NCBI RefSeq assembly: GCF_000377625.1
Contig: NZ_KB898327.1
Span: 220,126-284,125 of the forward strand
Source: Prevotella veroralis DSM 19559 = JCM 6290
GTDB lineage: Bacteria; Bacteroidota; Bacteroidia; Bacteroidales; Bacteroidaceae
Reading direction: 5' to 3'
DNA: 64,000 nucleotides
The translations under genes were made by a program, and so were the position numbers. Below, piece after piece: positions 31,702 through 40,251 of this stretch (position 1 is the stretch's first letter; every line of letters starts with the position of its first letter). A model generated the notes under the pieces. The model made no database searches. It was not told the DNA's origin and saw nothing but the letters and a program-made list of their open reading frames with translations.

Positions 31702-33528
31702 CGAGGGTATTCTTCTTTCCTCTTTCTCCAGTATTCCCTTCAATAAAAACGTGGCATTCTGATTGCGTGCCACACCCTTACTTATCTTGTAAGAGTAGGT
31801 GATCTGCTCCCCTAACTCAATCTCAAAGCAATAGTTATGGAAGCGTTCTGGCTCCTCATCTTCCATCTTTGACAACTCTAAGTCATGTGTGGCAATCACG
31901 CCCGTGACGTTTCGTGAGGCGATATGTTGTAGGAATAGACGTGAACCATTTAGCTTATCCAAGGAGTTAGTGCCCTTTAGTATCTCGTCAAGGATGATGA
32001 GGTTCGGTGTAGACTCACGTAGAGAGCCTAACAGCTGATCGAGTCGTAAGAGTTCAGCATTGAAGTAGGAGATACCATGAGTGAGGTCATCTGTGGTGCG
32101 CATACTCGTGAATAAGTGAAAGACAGAGACCTTTAGTTGCTTGGCAAACACGGGTAATCCGTTCATTGCCAACAGATAATTCACACCCAACGAACGCAGG
32201 AACGTACTCTTACCTGCCATGTTTGCACCTGTTACTATATAATATTCACGATCTTGAATGTCGAAGTCGTTTGCCACAGCATGCTCTCCTAAGAAAGGAT
32301 GATAGAGTGCTTTTGCATTAAAGACAACCTGATTCTCTGCCACAACTTCAGCCTGCACCGCCTTGTTCTCATTGAGTTTGTAATTGCCCATAGATACCAG
32401 TGTATCGAAGAGATTCAGTGTTTCTATCCATTCATTTGTACGCTCTTCATACGCTCGTTGCCACTGCTGAAAGAGTCGGACAATGGTTATATCAATCAAA
32501 GCAAAGCAATTAAAGATGAATATACCAATCTCATTACTGCGGTTATCTATCTTCTGTAAGATGAGTGCTAACCGCTCTAATGACTCTTCCGCACCTGCTA
32601 ATCGCCCTTTCAATGCCTGCAATTCTGATGCTTGAAAGTCGGTTTGATTGATGAGCCTCAGCACTTGTAAATAGCCGTCAACCGCTGTTTGCACCTTTGC
32701 TATCAGTTCGGATATAACACGGATGTGCTTATGCGAACACAAGAAAGCTAACAGGAAGTTGAAGATTCCCCACCATATTGGCAACAAGGAGGGCACGATG
32801 TCCATGAATGAAAGTACGATACTGGCATAGAAACCCAGCAAGTTTGCAGAACAGAAAAGGCGGAAAAGAGGATGAGAGAAGTATTTGGGTAGCTGCTTTT
32901 GATGCACATCTGTCAGTGCAATCAGCACATCCTTCGTTTCAATCTGCCCCTTTACACCAAACGACTTAAACCGAGTTAGAAACGCTTCTGCCTGTCCTAA
33001 CTCTTGAATAGATGCCATTCTCTGATGGATTTGCTCAACATGTTCCCTCTGATGCGCACTTCCCCACTCCATTGATAAACACTCTGCTAACTGGTCGCTA
33101 CCACCTGTTGAGATGGTGCGGTTGATGCGTTGGAACAGAGAACCAGCTCCGAACACATCTAAATCGTATGTGTATGGATGTTGCGGATTGACATACTGCG
33201 TACCAGCATTAAGTTTACTGAAGTCGCCATGATGGTAGTTTATCTCATTCTCATAGGTCATCACCATTGCTTCTCCCTCCTTTATACGGCGGTCGTTACG
33301 CACATCTAACTTGCGAATGTATAGATATAAGAAGAGAGCTAACAGCCCACAAGGTAGCGTCCAGGCTGCATTAGCAAGCAAAGTATAGAGTACTACGAAG
33401 CCAATCGCAAGTAAGAAAGAGCTTACTTCAGCCAGAATAAAAGCCCGACTACGGTTGCGAAGCCTTGAGAGAAGGCTATTCTCTTCTTCAACTTTCCGTT
33501 GATAACGAGCTGTTAGATCCTTATTCAT
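31663..33528 (-). CDS. Membrane-associated MutS-like ATPase
   Basis: A 621-aa protein with the MutS ATPase core: Walker A TGANMAGKSTFLRSLG (433 onward), a signature region RTTDDLTHGISYF and Walker B LIILDEILKGTNS (510-522), then THDLELS. It lacks the mismatch-recognition domain of MutS1 and the Smr domain of MutS2. Instead it has hydrophobic segments at about 33-71 and 225-263, suggesting inner-membrane attachment. Such short membrane-associated MutS homologs occur widely in Bacteroidetes; their role is not established and need not be mismatch repair. The last 13 residues (SKPLPTSPKGRSA) are encoded by the intergenic repeat at 31651-31701. It starts 28 bases after the thioredoxin/T9SS cluster. 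Confidence 0.82.
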   Translation of the reverse strand: MNKDLTARYQRKVEEENSLLSRLRNRSRAFILAEVSSFLLAIGFVVLYTLLANAAWTLPCGLLALFLYLYIRKLDVRNDRRIKEGEAMVMTYENEINYHHGDFSKLNAGTQYVNPQHPYTYDLDVFGAGSLFQRINRTISTGGSDQLAECLSMEWGSAHQREHVEQIHQRMASIQELGQAEAFLTRFKSFGVKGQIETKDVLIALTDVHQKQLPKYFSHPLFRLFCSANLLGFYASIVLSFMDIVPSLLPIWWGIFNFLLAFLCSHKHIRVISELIAKVQTAVDGYLQVLRLINQTDFQASELQALKGRLAGAEESLERLALILQKIDNRSNEIGIFIFNCFALIDITIVRLFQQWQRAYEERTNEWIETLNLFDTLVSMGNYKLNENKAVQAEVVAENQVVFNAKALYHPFLGEHAVANDFDIQDREYYIVTGANMAGKSTFLRSLGVNYLLAMNGLPVFAKQLKVSVFHLFTSMRTTDDLTHGISYFNAELLRLDQLLGSLRESTPNLIILDEILKGTNSLDKLNGSRLFLQHIASRNVTGVIATHDLELSKMEDEEPERFHNYCFEIELGEQITYSYKISKGVARNQNATFLLKGILEKEERRIPSKPLPTSPKGRSA

Positions 33529-33556
33529 GTTGAGAAATATACTATATTGAAAGCGT

Positions 33557-34870
33557 TTATTGCGTTATAACCTCTTTACGAACACGTCCATCGCTGTACT
33601 TCACAATGTTGATTCCCTTTTGCGGAGCCGTAATTCGCCGACCATCCAATGTATAACGTGCGGTCTCAACAGCGGTTTCCTTTCTCTCAGAAACAGATGA
33701 GATAGAATTCGGGATAGCGTCAGCAATACTGCACTTAGCCGCATTCTCTATTCTTCCCGTTTGTGTGTTTATCAGCAAAACACATACCTTCAGTTTTGCT
33801 TTATCACGTATGATTGGCTTGCTCGAAACATTCTTGAATACGTAAGAGTGGCTCTGTGTCTGGTCGGCTTTGATAGGAGCTTTGATATGCCCCATCAAAG
33901 GTTTCCCCACTCCTTCGGCTGCAATAGCAACAAAGTTGTTTACTAGATTACGGACATTAAAAGGTGCTCTTATAAACTCATCAAGCTCCTTTGATATACC
34001 AAGCTCATTCGTATCTTGTGAGAAATTATTGCTTTGTACCCAAGAAGGATCAGACATTCCGTCTTCTGTCAATACATAAGTAAAGCCGTAAGGAGCCTCT
34101 TCCTTATTCACACAGAAGGTCACACTGGGAGTCACGGTGATATTATTCTTCTGTTCATCCCATACCGCGGTGACATCAACATCCATGTCTGCTCCAGCCG
34201 ATCTTTCGCTTTCGAATTCCTCTCTTGCTATATAATAAGCCAGCTTCCGGTTCCTATTCATCCATAGAGATGGGCGATTTCTATCTTCATAGGCTTTAGC
34301 ATCATAGTCTTGACAACGCAACGGATCGCTTGAATGAATGACTATTCCTATGAAGTCATCGGCGTAGGTGTTGGCAAGATTCTCTACTAATGCAATGCCA
34401 CGCGGACAGTATCCACACCACATAGCAGTGTAATCCTCTACCACTACTCGTCGCTTAGGAACCTTGTTAACTGTCACTCTCGGCAATGTAGCATAGTTGA
34501 AGGTGGCATTGTTCCTATCCCCATTTACCTTTGTAATCGTAAAGATTAAGTTAGTTTCTGATAGCTCGGTGTGGGGTGGAACATCAATTTCTATCGTTGC
34601 ACCATCATTGTGATTCAAGTCTTCAGGTAAGGTATAATGCTTTGAAGCCAGTATATTCTCATTAAAAGAAAGCGTATAGTCGAAGTCGTGAATGGTATTT
34701 CTACCATAATTAGAAACCATCAACTTTGCCTTTACACTCGTTGCTGTGATGGGCACATACACCTTCTGACCAGTAGAAGGGATAAGTGTATTGTCATCGG
34801 CTTTGATATCAGTTGCATAACAACTGACCATAACCAATACAAGAAGCTGTATATAAAACTTATGTAACAT
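33557..34870 (-). CDS. Omp28-related surface protein with CGYC redox motif and T9SS C-terminal domain
   Basis: A 437-aa exported protein. The signal segment ends near residue 17-24 and contains VMVSC, which could be a lipobox. A beta-rich region (25-135) is followed by a thioredoxin-fold Omp28 domain with VEDYTAMWCGYCPRGIALVE, the CxxC being C152-C155. The last 40 residues (ARYTLDGRRITAPQKGINIV, KYSDGRVRKEVITQ) look like a type A T9SS sorting domain. It ends a five-gene set of TlpA, outer-membrane and Omp28 proteins on the minus strand. A surface thiol-disulfide role is inferred. Confidence 0.78.
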   Translation of the reverse strand: MLHKFYIQLLVLVMVSCYATDIKADDNTLIPSTGQKVYVPITATSVKAKLMVSNYGRNTIHDFDYTLSFNENILASKHYTLPEDLNHNDGATIEIDVPPHTELSETNLIFTITKVNGDRNNATFNYATLPRVTVNKVPKRRVVVEDYTAMWCGYCPRGIALVENLANTYADDFIGIVIHSSDPLRCQDYDAKAYEDRNRPSLWMNRNRKLAYYIAREEFESERSAGADMDVDVTAVWDEQKNNITVTPSVTFCVNKEEAPYGFTYVLTEDGMSDPSWVQSNNFSQDTNELGISKELDEFIRAPFNVRNLVNNFVAIAAEGVGKPLMGHIKAPIKADQTQSHSYVFKNVSSKPIIRDKAKLKVCVLLINTQTGRIENAAKCSIADAIPNSISSVSERKETAVETARYTLDGRRITAPQKGINIVKYSDGRVRKEVITQ

Positions 34871-34899
34871 ACAATATTTGAATGATTAAAGATAGGTAT

Positions 34900-35568
34900 T
34901 TATTGCACAACTAACTTCTTAATTGTCTCCTTTGAACCCGTTTGCTTCACGATGTAAACACCCTTAGGAAGATTCGACAAGGATGTAAGCTGCCTATATA
35001 ATAATGTGCCTTGAGTATTGAAGACATCGTAAGTTTCGGCATAAGAAGACGCCACAGAAGCAACACCTGTTGGGGCTGTATCGAACTTAATTGTTAGTGT
35101 TAATCCCTGCTTTTCAGCCTCTGCTCCTTCTTCTTTTGTTGTTAGGTGCAAGGTTATCTCACATTTCTCATTTTGCTTAAAATTGTGTTCTACATCAATA
35201 ACTTCCTTTTTTGTACTACTAAACAACGTCGGGGAACCTACCACGTATGAGCCTGGCTGATAACTAATACTACATTCTTTCAACGCACAAACCTTTACTT
35301 CGCCCTCCTCTATCTTCTTAATTGTACAGTGAAGGGTCACTATCTGACTCTTTCCAGACCTATTCTGAACAAACAACTCCCTGCCTATTTTCTTCCATCC
35401 AGGATTGAATATGTCATAATCCACATTGTTCAATACAATCGTTGTATTGTTGTTTATCACGTTGCCTTGCTCATCTACAAAGGCAACATCATTAGTACTT
35501 GTTTGCGCATGGGCACTGGTAAAGAAACAAGCAACTAATCCTACCAGTGCGAGTAAACGTAATTTCAT
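34900..35568 (-). CDS. Secreted protein with T9SS-type C-terminal domain
   Basis: A 222-aa protein with signal peptide (TSAHAQ), an immunoglobulin-like beta-sandwich (about 22-165; IVTLHCTIKKIEEGEVKV, CEITLHLTTKEEG) and a C-terminal sorting-like domain: TYDVFNTQGTLLYRQLTSLS, then NLPKGVYIVKQTGSKETIKKLVVQ, which matches the 'v-x-d-x-x-G...l-x-x-G-x-Y-ivk...kkl-vq' pattern of T9SS type A domains. It contains two cysteines in the sandwich (VCALKEC), perhaps a disulfide. Function unknown; the neighbours are thiol-active surface proteins. Confidence 0.72.
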   Translation of the reverse strand: MKLRLLALVGLVACFFTSAHAQTSTNDVAFVDEQGNVINNNTTIVLNNVDYDIFNPGWKKIGRELFVQNRSGKSQIVTLHCTIKKIEEGEVKVCALKECSISYQPGSYVVGSPTLFSSTKKEVIDVEHNFKQNEKCEITLHLTTKEEGAEAEKQGLTLTIKFDTAPTGVASVASSYAETYDVFNTQGTLLYRQLTSLSNLPKGVYIVKQTGSKETIKKLVVQ

Positions 35569-35608
35569 ATCGATTCTTTAATATTTATGGTTTTAATTTA
35601 TAGCCATT

Positions 35609-36391
35609 TTATGAGAGAGAAACCCTTTGTTGCACTACTTGCAACACACCACTTTCATTATAAAAGAAGCCTATAACCCAAGTTCTATTGGGTTTCATAC
35701 CCTCTGGAAGCGTATATAAGAACTTCTCTTTCATCGTATTAGAAAGCATTAACTCTGTGCCCCATTCACCATTAATTGCTGCTCGGAACACATGACGATG
35801 CACATATTCCTTCTCCAATTTATTGTTGGGGAAAAGCTGAGGAGCTACCACGTTATCCTCCACCAACCATAGTTGTAGCTTCCCATTTACATTTCCTTTC
35901 AAGCTCTTCAAGTCTGTTTCAATATTCACTTGACGCTTATTAGCATTATACTGACACCTTAGGTCTATGCTAACAGTTGTTGTTTGAGCAAGTTCATCAT
36001 AAATACGTCCTGCCCAAGCATCCTTAGATAGCACGCCTCCATGACGATTGATAAGTGCTTTCGGAACGTTTGGAACAGCCCAATGCTTATAATACATATC
36101 ACCCATATCAGTGCGCAAGCCTACTACACTTGACGTATTCTTTAGGGCAAGAGGACCTGCATGAAAGGCTACAGCAATCAATTTATCTGCTCCGTAAGAG
36201 TTCTGTAACTGTACAATTGCTGTAGCTGCTTCAGGACAGAAGATGCAACGTTGACCTGTAAACTCTTCTATCAACACGTTGTGCTGAACTGTAACTGCAG
36301 GGATTTCTACCAATCGTTCGTCACGACAGACAGGGTCACAACTAACCAAAAAGATTAATGAACTTAGGAGGAATAGATATATATTCTTCAT
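35609..36391 (-). CDS. Omp28-related lipoprotein with CxxC motif
   Basis: A 260-aa predicted lipoprotein: signal peptide with lipobox LVSC (C18). The thioredoxin-like Omp28 domain begins HNVLIEEFTGQRCIFCPEAA with redox-type C49 and C52, then VAFHAGPL and a central beta domain. No T9SS sorting domain is present, unlike the longer paralog at 33557-34870, so it is likely held by its lipid anchor. It starts 5 bases after the outer-membrane barrel gene. Confidence 0.8.
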   Translation of the reverse strand: MKNIYLFLLSSLIFLVSCDPVCRDERLVEIPAVTVQHNVLIEEFTGQRCIFCPEAATAIVQLQNSYGADKLIAVAFHAGPLALKNTSSVVGLRTDMGDMYYKHWAVPNVPKALINRHGGVLSKDAWAGRIYDELAQTTTVSIDLRCQYNANKRQVNIETDLKSLKGNVNGKLQLWLVEDNVVAPQLFPNNKLEKEYVHRHVFRAAINGEWGTELMLSNTMKEKFLYTLPEGMKPNRTWVIGFFYNESGVLQVVQQRVSLS

Positions 36392-36396
36392 CTCGT

Positions 36397-38025
36397 TTAG
36401 AAGTTATAATTATAAGAGAGGGTCAATCCCTTGGTCGCAGGGATATATCGGCATACACCGCCAGAGCAGTTGAATCCAGCGCGAGTACGACCATATCCCA
36501 GTTGTAACCGGTGCGCCCCACCACTATAGGTCACGTAGCCTTGATAATAATGTACATGCATATTGCCCGCATTATAAAGGTCGCTTACTGTAAACATCCA
36601 ATGTGGTGCAAGCGACAACTCGCCTAATCCGAATGCCCAATCACGATCTCCTTCCTTTGAAGTAAGGTATTGCGCCTCTACACGCAAGGTCGTTTTAGGT
36701 GACAATTTCTGCTTGACATCAGCTATAAAGATATGTGAGTTCAACATTCCCCCATGCCCTTCGAGTAGCAATTGATTGTAACGTTGAATCATATACATCA
36801 TACTTAGCTTCGTTCCTCGATATAGTCGTCTCTCCAACTGGACGTCTATGTCTTGGTAATAAGTTGATGTTCCCCAAGCCCAGAAAGGGCTTCCGTAACC
36901 ATCTGTCCCTATTTCATTTGTTCCTTTTCTACGTATTGAATGAACGTGAGCAAGGTTCATTTTGATGGTTGTACCATACTTTCCACCTAACACAGAACCC
37001 TTTGGTATTGTATAGGCAGCAGTTGCTTGGTAAGCCCACTCACCCTCGGGGCGTGTGGCGTAGGGGTAGAGTGCAGCCAAAGTATAGGTATGCTCCACCG
37101 TGAAAGGCGGTAGATGATTGATGAAAGAGGAGATTCCTTCCATCCCTCTACGGCTTCGGAAACCCATATTTGTACTCCGTTTTGCTTGTAGAAGTAAGCT
37201 CATTCCACGCTTGGAATAGGACCCTGAGAGCATTGCCACATAGCCATTACGATAGATATAACCATTATCATGGGATGGATCTTGCGTCTTCATTGCCATT
37301 TCTGCCAATACATTGAAGCCGTGATGTTGCACTCGCAAGCGTAAATCGAACGCATTGACATAACGAGGAAGGCGCAGGCGATGAGTGGGATCAACCATTA
37401 TTACTTCGTCTTTCTCATACTTATTGAGGTAAGAAGCACCAAGAGTTATAAAGGTGTTATGCTGTTGAAGCGACTTAAACGACTCTTCCATGTTCCATTC
37501 CACATCTGCTCCTGTCATCCAACTCTTATTGTGGTGCCAGTAACGACGCTGTCGACCAGTGAGCAACTTGACCGCAACTCCCGCACAAGGGAGATAGTTC
37601 AAGCGTGCTCCTTGCAATGAGTTGTCAATTCCAAGACTGCGTTCTTCATACGAACGGAGGATGAAACCAGAGCCAAACTGCTCATAGAAGCTACCCAAAG
37701 TAAGCTCCGCATTCTTATAACGACCCTTCAAGTAGGCGTAAGGAACGCCCCAACCCTTAAAGTCATTCTCGTATCCTGGGAGTGGATGGGGCATATATTC
37801 CAACCTTGCACCCGCCTCAAAGTAACTGTTTGAAAGCCTCAAGTCGAGATAAGTATTCGTTCGGAAACGACTGCCTGTAGCCTCTGCGCCTGTCGTACTG
37901 TCCTTTTGTGCCAACAGCATATCACTCTGAAGACTTCCAGAAAGGTGTAATTTGTCGGACTCTTGTGCATAAACTGATGCACTACTCAGGCTCATGAGCA
38001 GTCCTATCATCATCCATCTTTTCAT
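36397..38025 (-). CDS. Outer-membrane barrel protein (possibly DUF6029)
   Basis: A 542-aa protein with a signal peptide (SVYAQ) and throughout alternating aromatic/polar strands: TYLDLRLSNSYFEAGARLEY, LTLGSFYEQFGSGFILRSYE, ending GLTLSYNYNF, an outer-membrane barrel end. A CSGGVC pair near the C-terminus could form a disulfide. I associate this arrangement with DUF6029 proteins, unverified. It is embedded between TlpA (4-base gap) and the Omp28 lipoprotein (5-base gap), so the three are certainly one operon. No TonB box or plug is seen. Confidence 0.75.
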   Translation of the reverse strand: MKRWMMIGLLMSLSSASVYAQESDKLHLSGSLQSDMLLAQKDSTTGAEATGSRFRTNTYLDLRLSNSYFEAGARLEYMPHPLPGYENDFKGWGVPYAYLKGRYKNAELTLGSFYEQFGSGFILRSYEERSLGIDNSLQGARLNYLPCAGVAVKLLTGRQRRYWHHNKSWMTGADVEWNMEESFKSLQQHNTFITLGASYLNKYEKDEVIMVDPTHRLRLPRYVNAFDLRLRVQHHGFNVLAEMAMKTQDPSHDNGYIYRNGYVAMLSGSYSKRGMSLLLQAKRSTNMGFRSRRGMEGISSFINHLPPFTVEHTYTLAALYPYATRPEGEWAYQATAAYTIPKGSVLGGKYGTTIKMNLAHVHSIRRKGTNEIGTDGYGSPFWAWGTSTYYQDIDVQLERRLYRGTKLSMMYMIQRYNQLLLEGHGGMLNSHIFIADVKQKLSPKTTLRVEAQYLTSKEGDRDWAFGLGELSLAPHWMFTVSDLYNAGNMHVHYYQGYVTYSGGAHRLQLGYGRTRAGFNCSGGVCRYIPATKGLTLSYNYNF

Positions 38026-38029
38026 AAAA

Positions 38030-38521
38030 TCACCTTCTTGCTACCTCTTTCACCTTCTTATATAGCTCCATCTCAGCGCCCTCTGTGTAGCCATTATGCT
38101 TATAAACAATCCTGCCCTGACCATCAAGTAAGACCGTATAAGGCACTGACTGGATACCTAACGAGCGTCGGAACTCACCATTAGGATCAAGTAATACATC
38201 ATAACGCCAGCCATTCTGGTCGACCATCGGCTTCACCTTATTGACGTTTTGAGCCTGATCAATGGATACAGCAACGATTCGCACACCTGTTTCTCGGTGC
38301 CAATCGTCATAAAGCTCATCAATGCTTTTCAACTCACGGTCGCATGGTTTGCACCAAGTAGCAAAGAAGGTAACAACAAGAGGATTGCCATTATTAGAGA
38401 TAGTGTCGGTTTGTACGGTCCTTCCTTCTAGATCTTTAAGGGTCACTTTGGGCAATTGCTCTTGTGCACCAACAGCCACACTCGCCCATAAGAGACAAAG
38501 GGATAGAAATAATTTATTCAT
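38030..38521 (-). CDS. TlpA-like thioredoxin-fold thiol:disulfide protein
   Basis: A 163-aa exported protein with a signal peptide (VAVGAQ) and a single AhpC/TlpA domain: TFFATWCKPCDREL with the redox pair C57-C60, IVAVSIDQAQNVNK, and the cis-proline loop SVPYTVLLDGQGRIVYKHNG. It probably keeps periplasmic thiols reduced or supplies electrons to the CxxC proteins encoded downstream. First gene of the operon, behind a consensus promoter. Confidence 0.9.
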   Translation of the reverse strand: MNKLFLSLCLLWASVAVGAQEQLPKVTLKDLEGRTVQTDTISNNGNPLVVTFFATWCKPCDRELKSIDELYDDWHRETGVRIVAVSIDQAQNVNKVKPMVDQNGWRYDVLLDPNGEFRRSLGIQSVPYTVLLDGQGRIVYKHNGYTEGAEMELYKKVKEVARR

Positions 38522-38544
38522 TGTCTTTAGTTATAATTAGGCTG

Positions 38545-38575
38545 CAAATATACGAAAAAAAAGCGATATGACAAA
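38545..38575 (-). promoter_or_regulatory. Consensus promoter for the TlpA/Omp28 operon
   Basis: On the minus strand TTTG (38575-38572), 19 bases, then TATATTTG (38552-38545), 24 bases upstream of the TlpA ATG. The following stretch to 38906 contains no gene or array I can see. Confidence 0.7.
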
Positions 38576-38950
38576 GGGTAGTATTCGCTAACTCCTGTAA
38601 AATAGAGGGTCGTCAAGGTGGTTTGAAATACCATCTTCGATTTTTTCCAGCCCCGATGTAGCCTCGTTCTTAGCTCCCGATAGCCCCTTCAGAATGATTA
38701 ATATTTAATTTAAACCTATCTTTTTTGCTCCTTCTTACTCCTTTGTAGCGTTGCAAACTACTTTGAATAATGTAATAAAATACTGCTAATTTCAGGGCGT
38801 CTATTTGCGTTTTTCAGAAGAACAAGGGACTTTGTCCACAAATACGGGAATTAGAGAGCACTTTCACAAGGTATTTGTAACTACCTGACTAACAGTAATT
38901 TGTATAAGAACAAGCCCCCTTTCAGGCAGAAGAAAGTAATCCTAAGTACT

Positions 38951-39104
38951 AAAAATAGGCTATTTTTAGCTAAAACGATAGTACTTTTTACTCAAAACGG
39001 AGGTTCTTTCTACCCGAAACGGAGGTATGTCTTGCATAAAACGAAGGTACTTCTTGCACTAAACGGAGGTATGTTTTCATAAAAACGGAGGTACGTTTTC
39101 ATAA
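38951..39104. repeat. Tandem array E, exact 22-base period (7 units)
   Basis: Units start at 38951, 38973, 38995, 39017, 39039, 39061 and 39083. The conserved part is AAACGGAGGTA followed by a T-rich variable 10-11 bases; the first two units are more diverged. One or two weaker units may precede (38907, 38929). These units are not obvious palindromes, unlike arrays D, F and T. The whole 845-base gap 38522-39366 is gene-free. Confidence 0.88.
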
Positions 39105-39219
39105 AAAGCCACATATTGGTTCGTTTTCTAATAGGTATGGCTTTGAATGAAAGCTAGAATGAGAAAACAAATTGTAAAGTACTTTCTATATCAATCCCCA
39201 CCACTTCCGACCATTTAAA

Positions 39220-39253
39220 AAGGAGGATGCGCCACTTTGAGCGTACCCTCCTT
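39220..39253 (-). terminator. Terminator of the heme-locus operon
   Basis: On the minus strand AAGGAGGGTACGC and GCGCATCCTCCTT pair (two mismatches) and are followed by TTTTTAAATGG. It lies about 115 bases after the last gene of the operon (39367). Confidence 0.75.
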
Positions 39254-39366
39254 ACTGATCTTACTTTCAATCCAGTCGATAGAAGACTGTGCACATCGAA
39301 ATGATATAAATGCGCTCATCTCCCTTCGTATTCATTAGGGGAAAAGGATGTTTATTGATATGAGTT

Positions 39367-40242
39367 TTATTGCTTTGCAATGCGTTTCTTCTTAGCACCC
39401 TTCAGCCACATATAACCCAACAATAGGATAAATGCACCCAAGATAAATAACAATGGGATGCGATATTCTTGTGGATGAACCCAGAACTCTTTGAAGAAGT
39501 TGATGCGACCGAGTATCTCTACTGGCGTCCAAAAGACGATTACTGTCGCCACAGCCATTCGAATGTTTGCACCCCAAGCGGCGATATGGAGCTGTCGACG
39601 GAACATAAAGAGTGACCCAATGAAACAGCTTATTCCGATGAGATAAGTTACTGGATGGTGGTCGCCAAGGAAGTTTTTATCATAACAGAACATCAACAAC
39701 AGATAGAAAGCCCATAGTATCATGTTCAGTTCCATGAACGTGATTATGGACGTGTGATGGGTCATTGGCTGCACAACTATCTTATTCTTATGCTTTCCGA
39801 AGAGCTTCTCTTGTATCCATGTAATGAAGTCGCAACCATTACGGGTACTAAAGATATACATCGTCATGACCATCATCCACAATCCAAAGGAGGCTGGCAT
39901 AATAAGATATTCAGGCTTGGTAACGACCTCACCATTTTCTATCTCGGGTGGAACTCCATAACGGCGTGCATAATAGAGGAATAGGAACTCGACCCATCCC
40001 GTCCAAAACAATAAACCGCCAATAAGCCCCCATAAGGTTTGACGAGTATCTCCTTTGACAAAGACACCGACGATAACCATAATCAAGCCAACAAACCCCA
40101 TTGTGAAACCAGCATAATGTACAGCCACGGGATCCATGAACTTCTCCATCAGTATCATTAGTGCATGACCTAACGGCATTGTGAATAGTACGAGGACAAA
40201 GGAGGCTATCGTGCGCCACCAATAAGTTTTCTTTTTCTCCAT
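39367..40242 (-). CDS. Polytopic membrane protein of the heme-uptake operon, unknown family
   Basis: A 291-aa inner-membrane protein with about eight predicted helices (roughly 10-31, 40-61, 68-90, 112-132, 164-184, 195-212, 223-245, 261-282) and a basic C-terminus (KGAKKKRIAKQ). Several histidines lie near helix ends (H26, H41, and HH in PMTHHTS near 161), compatible with but not proof of heme or metal handling. It starts 9 bases after the HmuR-like receptor, so it is co-transcribed. I do not recognise the family; it is not one of HmuS, HmuT, HmuU or HmuV. Confidence 0.75.
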   Translation of the reverse strand: MEKKKTYWWRTIASFVLVLFTMPLGHALMILMEKFMDPVAVHYAGFTMGFVGLIMVIVGVFVKGDTRQTLWGLIGGLLFWTGWVEFLFLYYARRYGVPPEIENGEVVTKPEYLIMPASFGLWMMVMTMYIFSTRNGCDFITWIQEKLFGKHKNKIVVQPMTHHTSIITFMELNMILWAFYLLLMFCYDKNFLGDHHPVTYLIGISCFIGSLFMFRRQLHIAAWGANIRMAVATVIVFWTPVEILGRINFFKEFWVHPQEYRIPLLFILGAFILLLGYMWLKGAKKKRIAKQ

Positions 40243-40251
40243 TATTATATA

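Noticed and set aside
38900..39082. 60-aa plus-strand ORF with repeated basic motif
   Set aside because: It is the translation of array E; no independent coding evidence, and 22 is not a multiple of three so the repeat falls in different frames.
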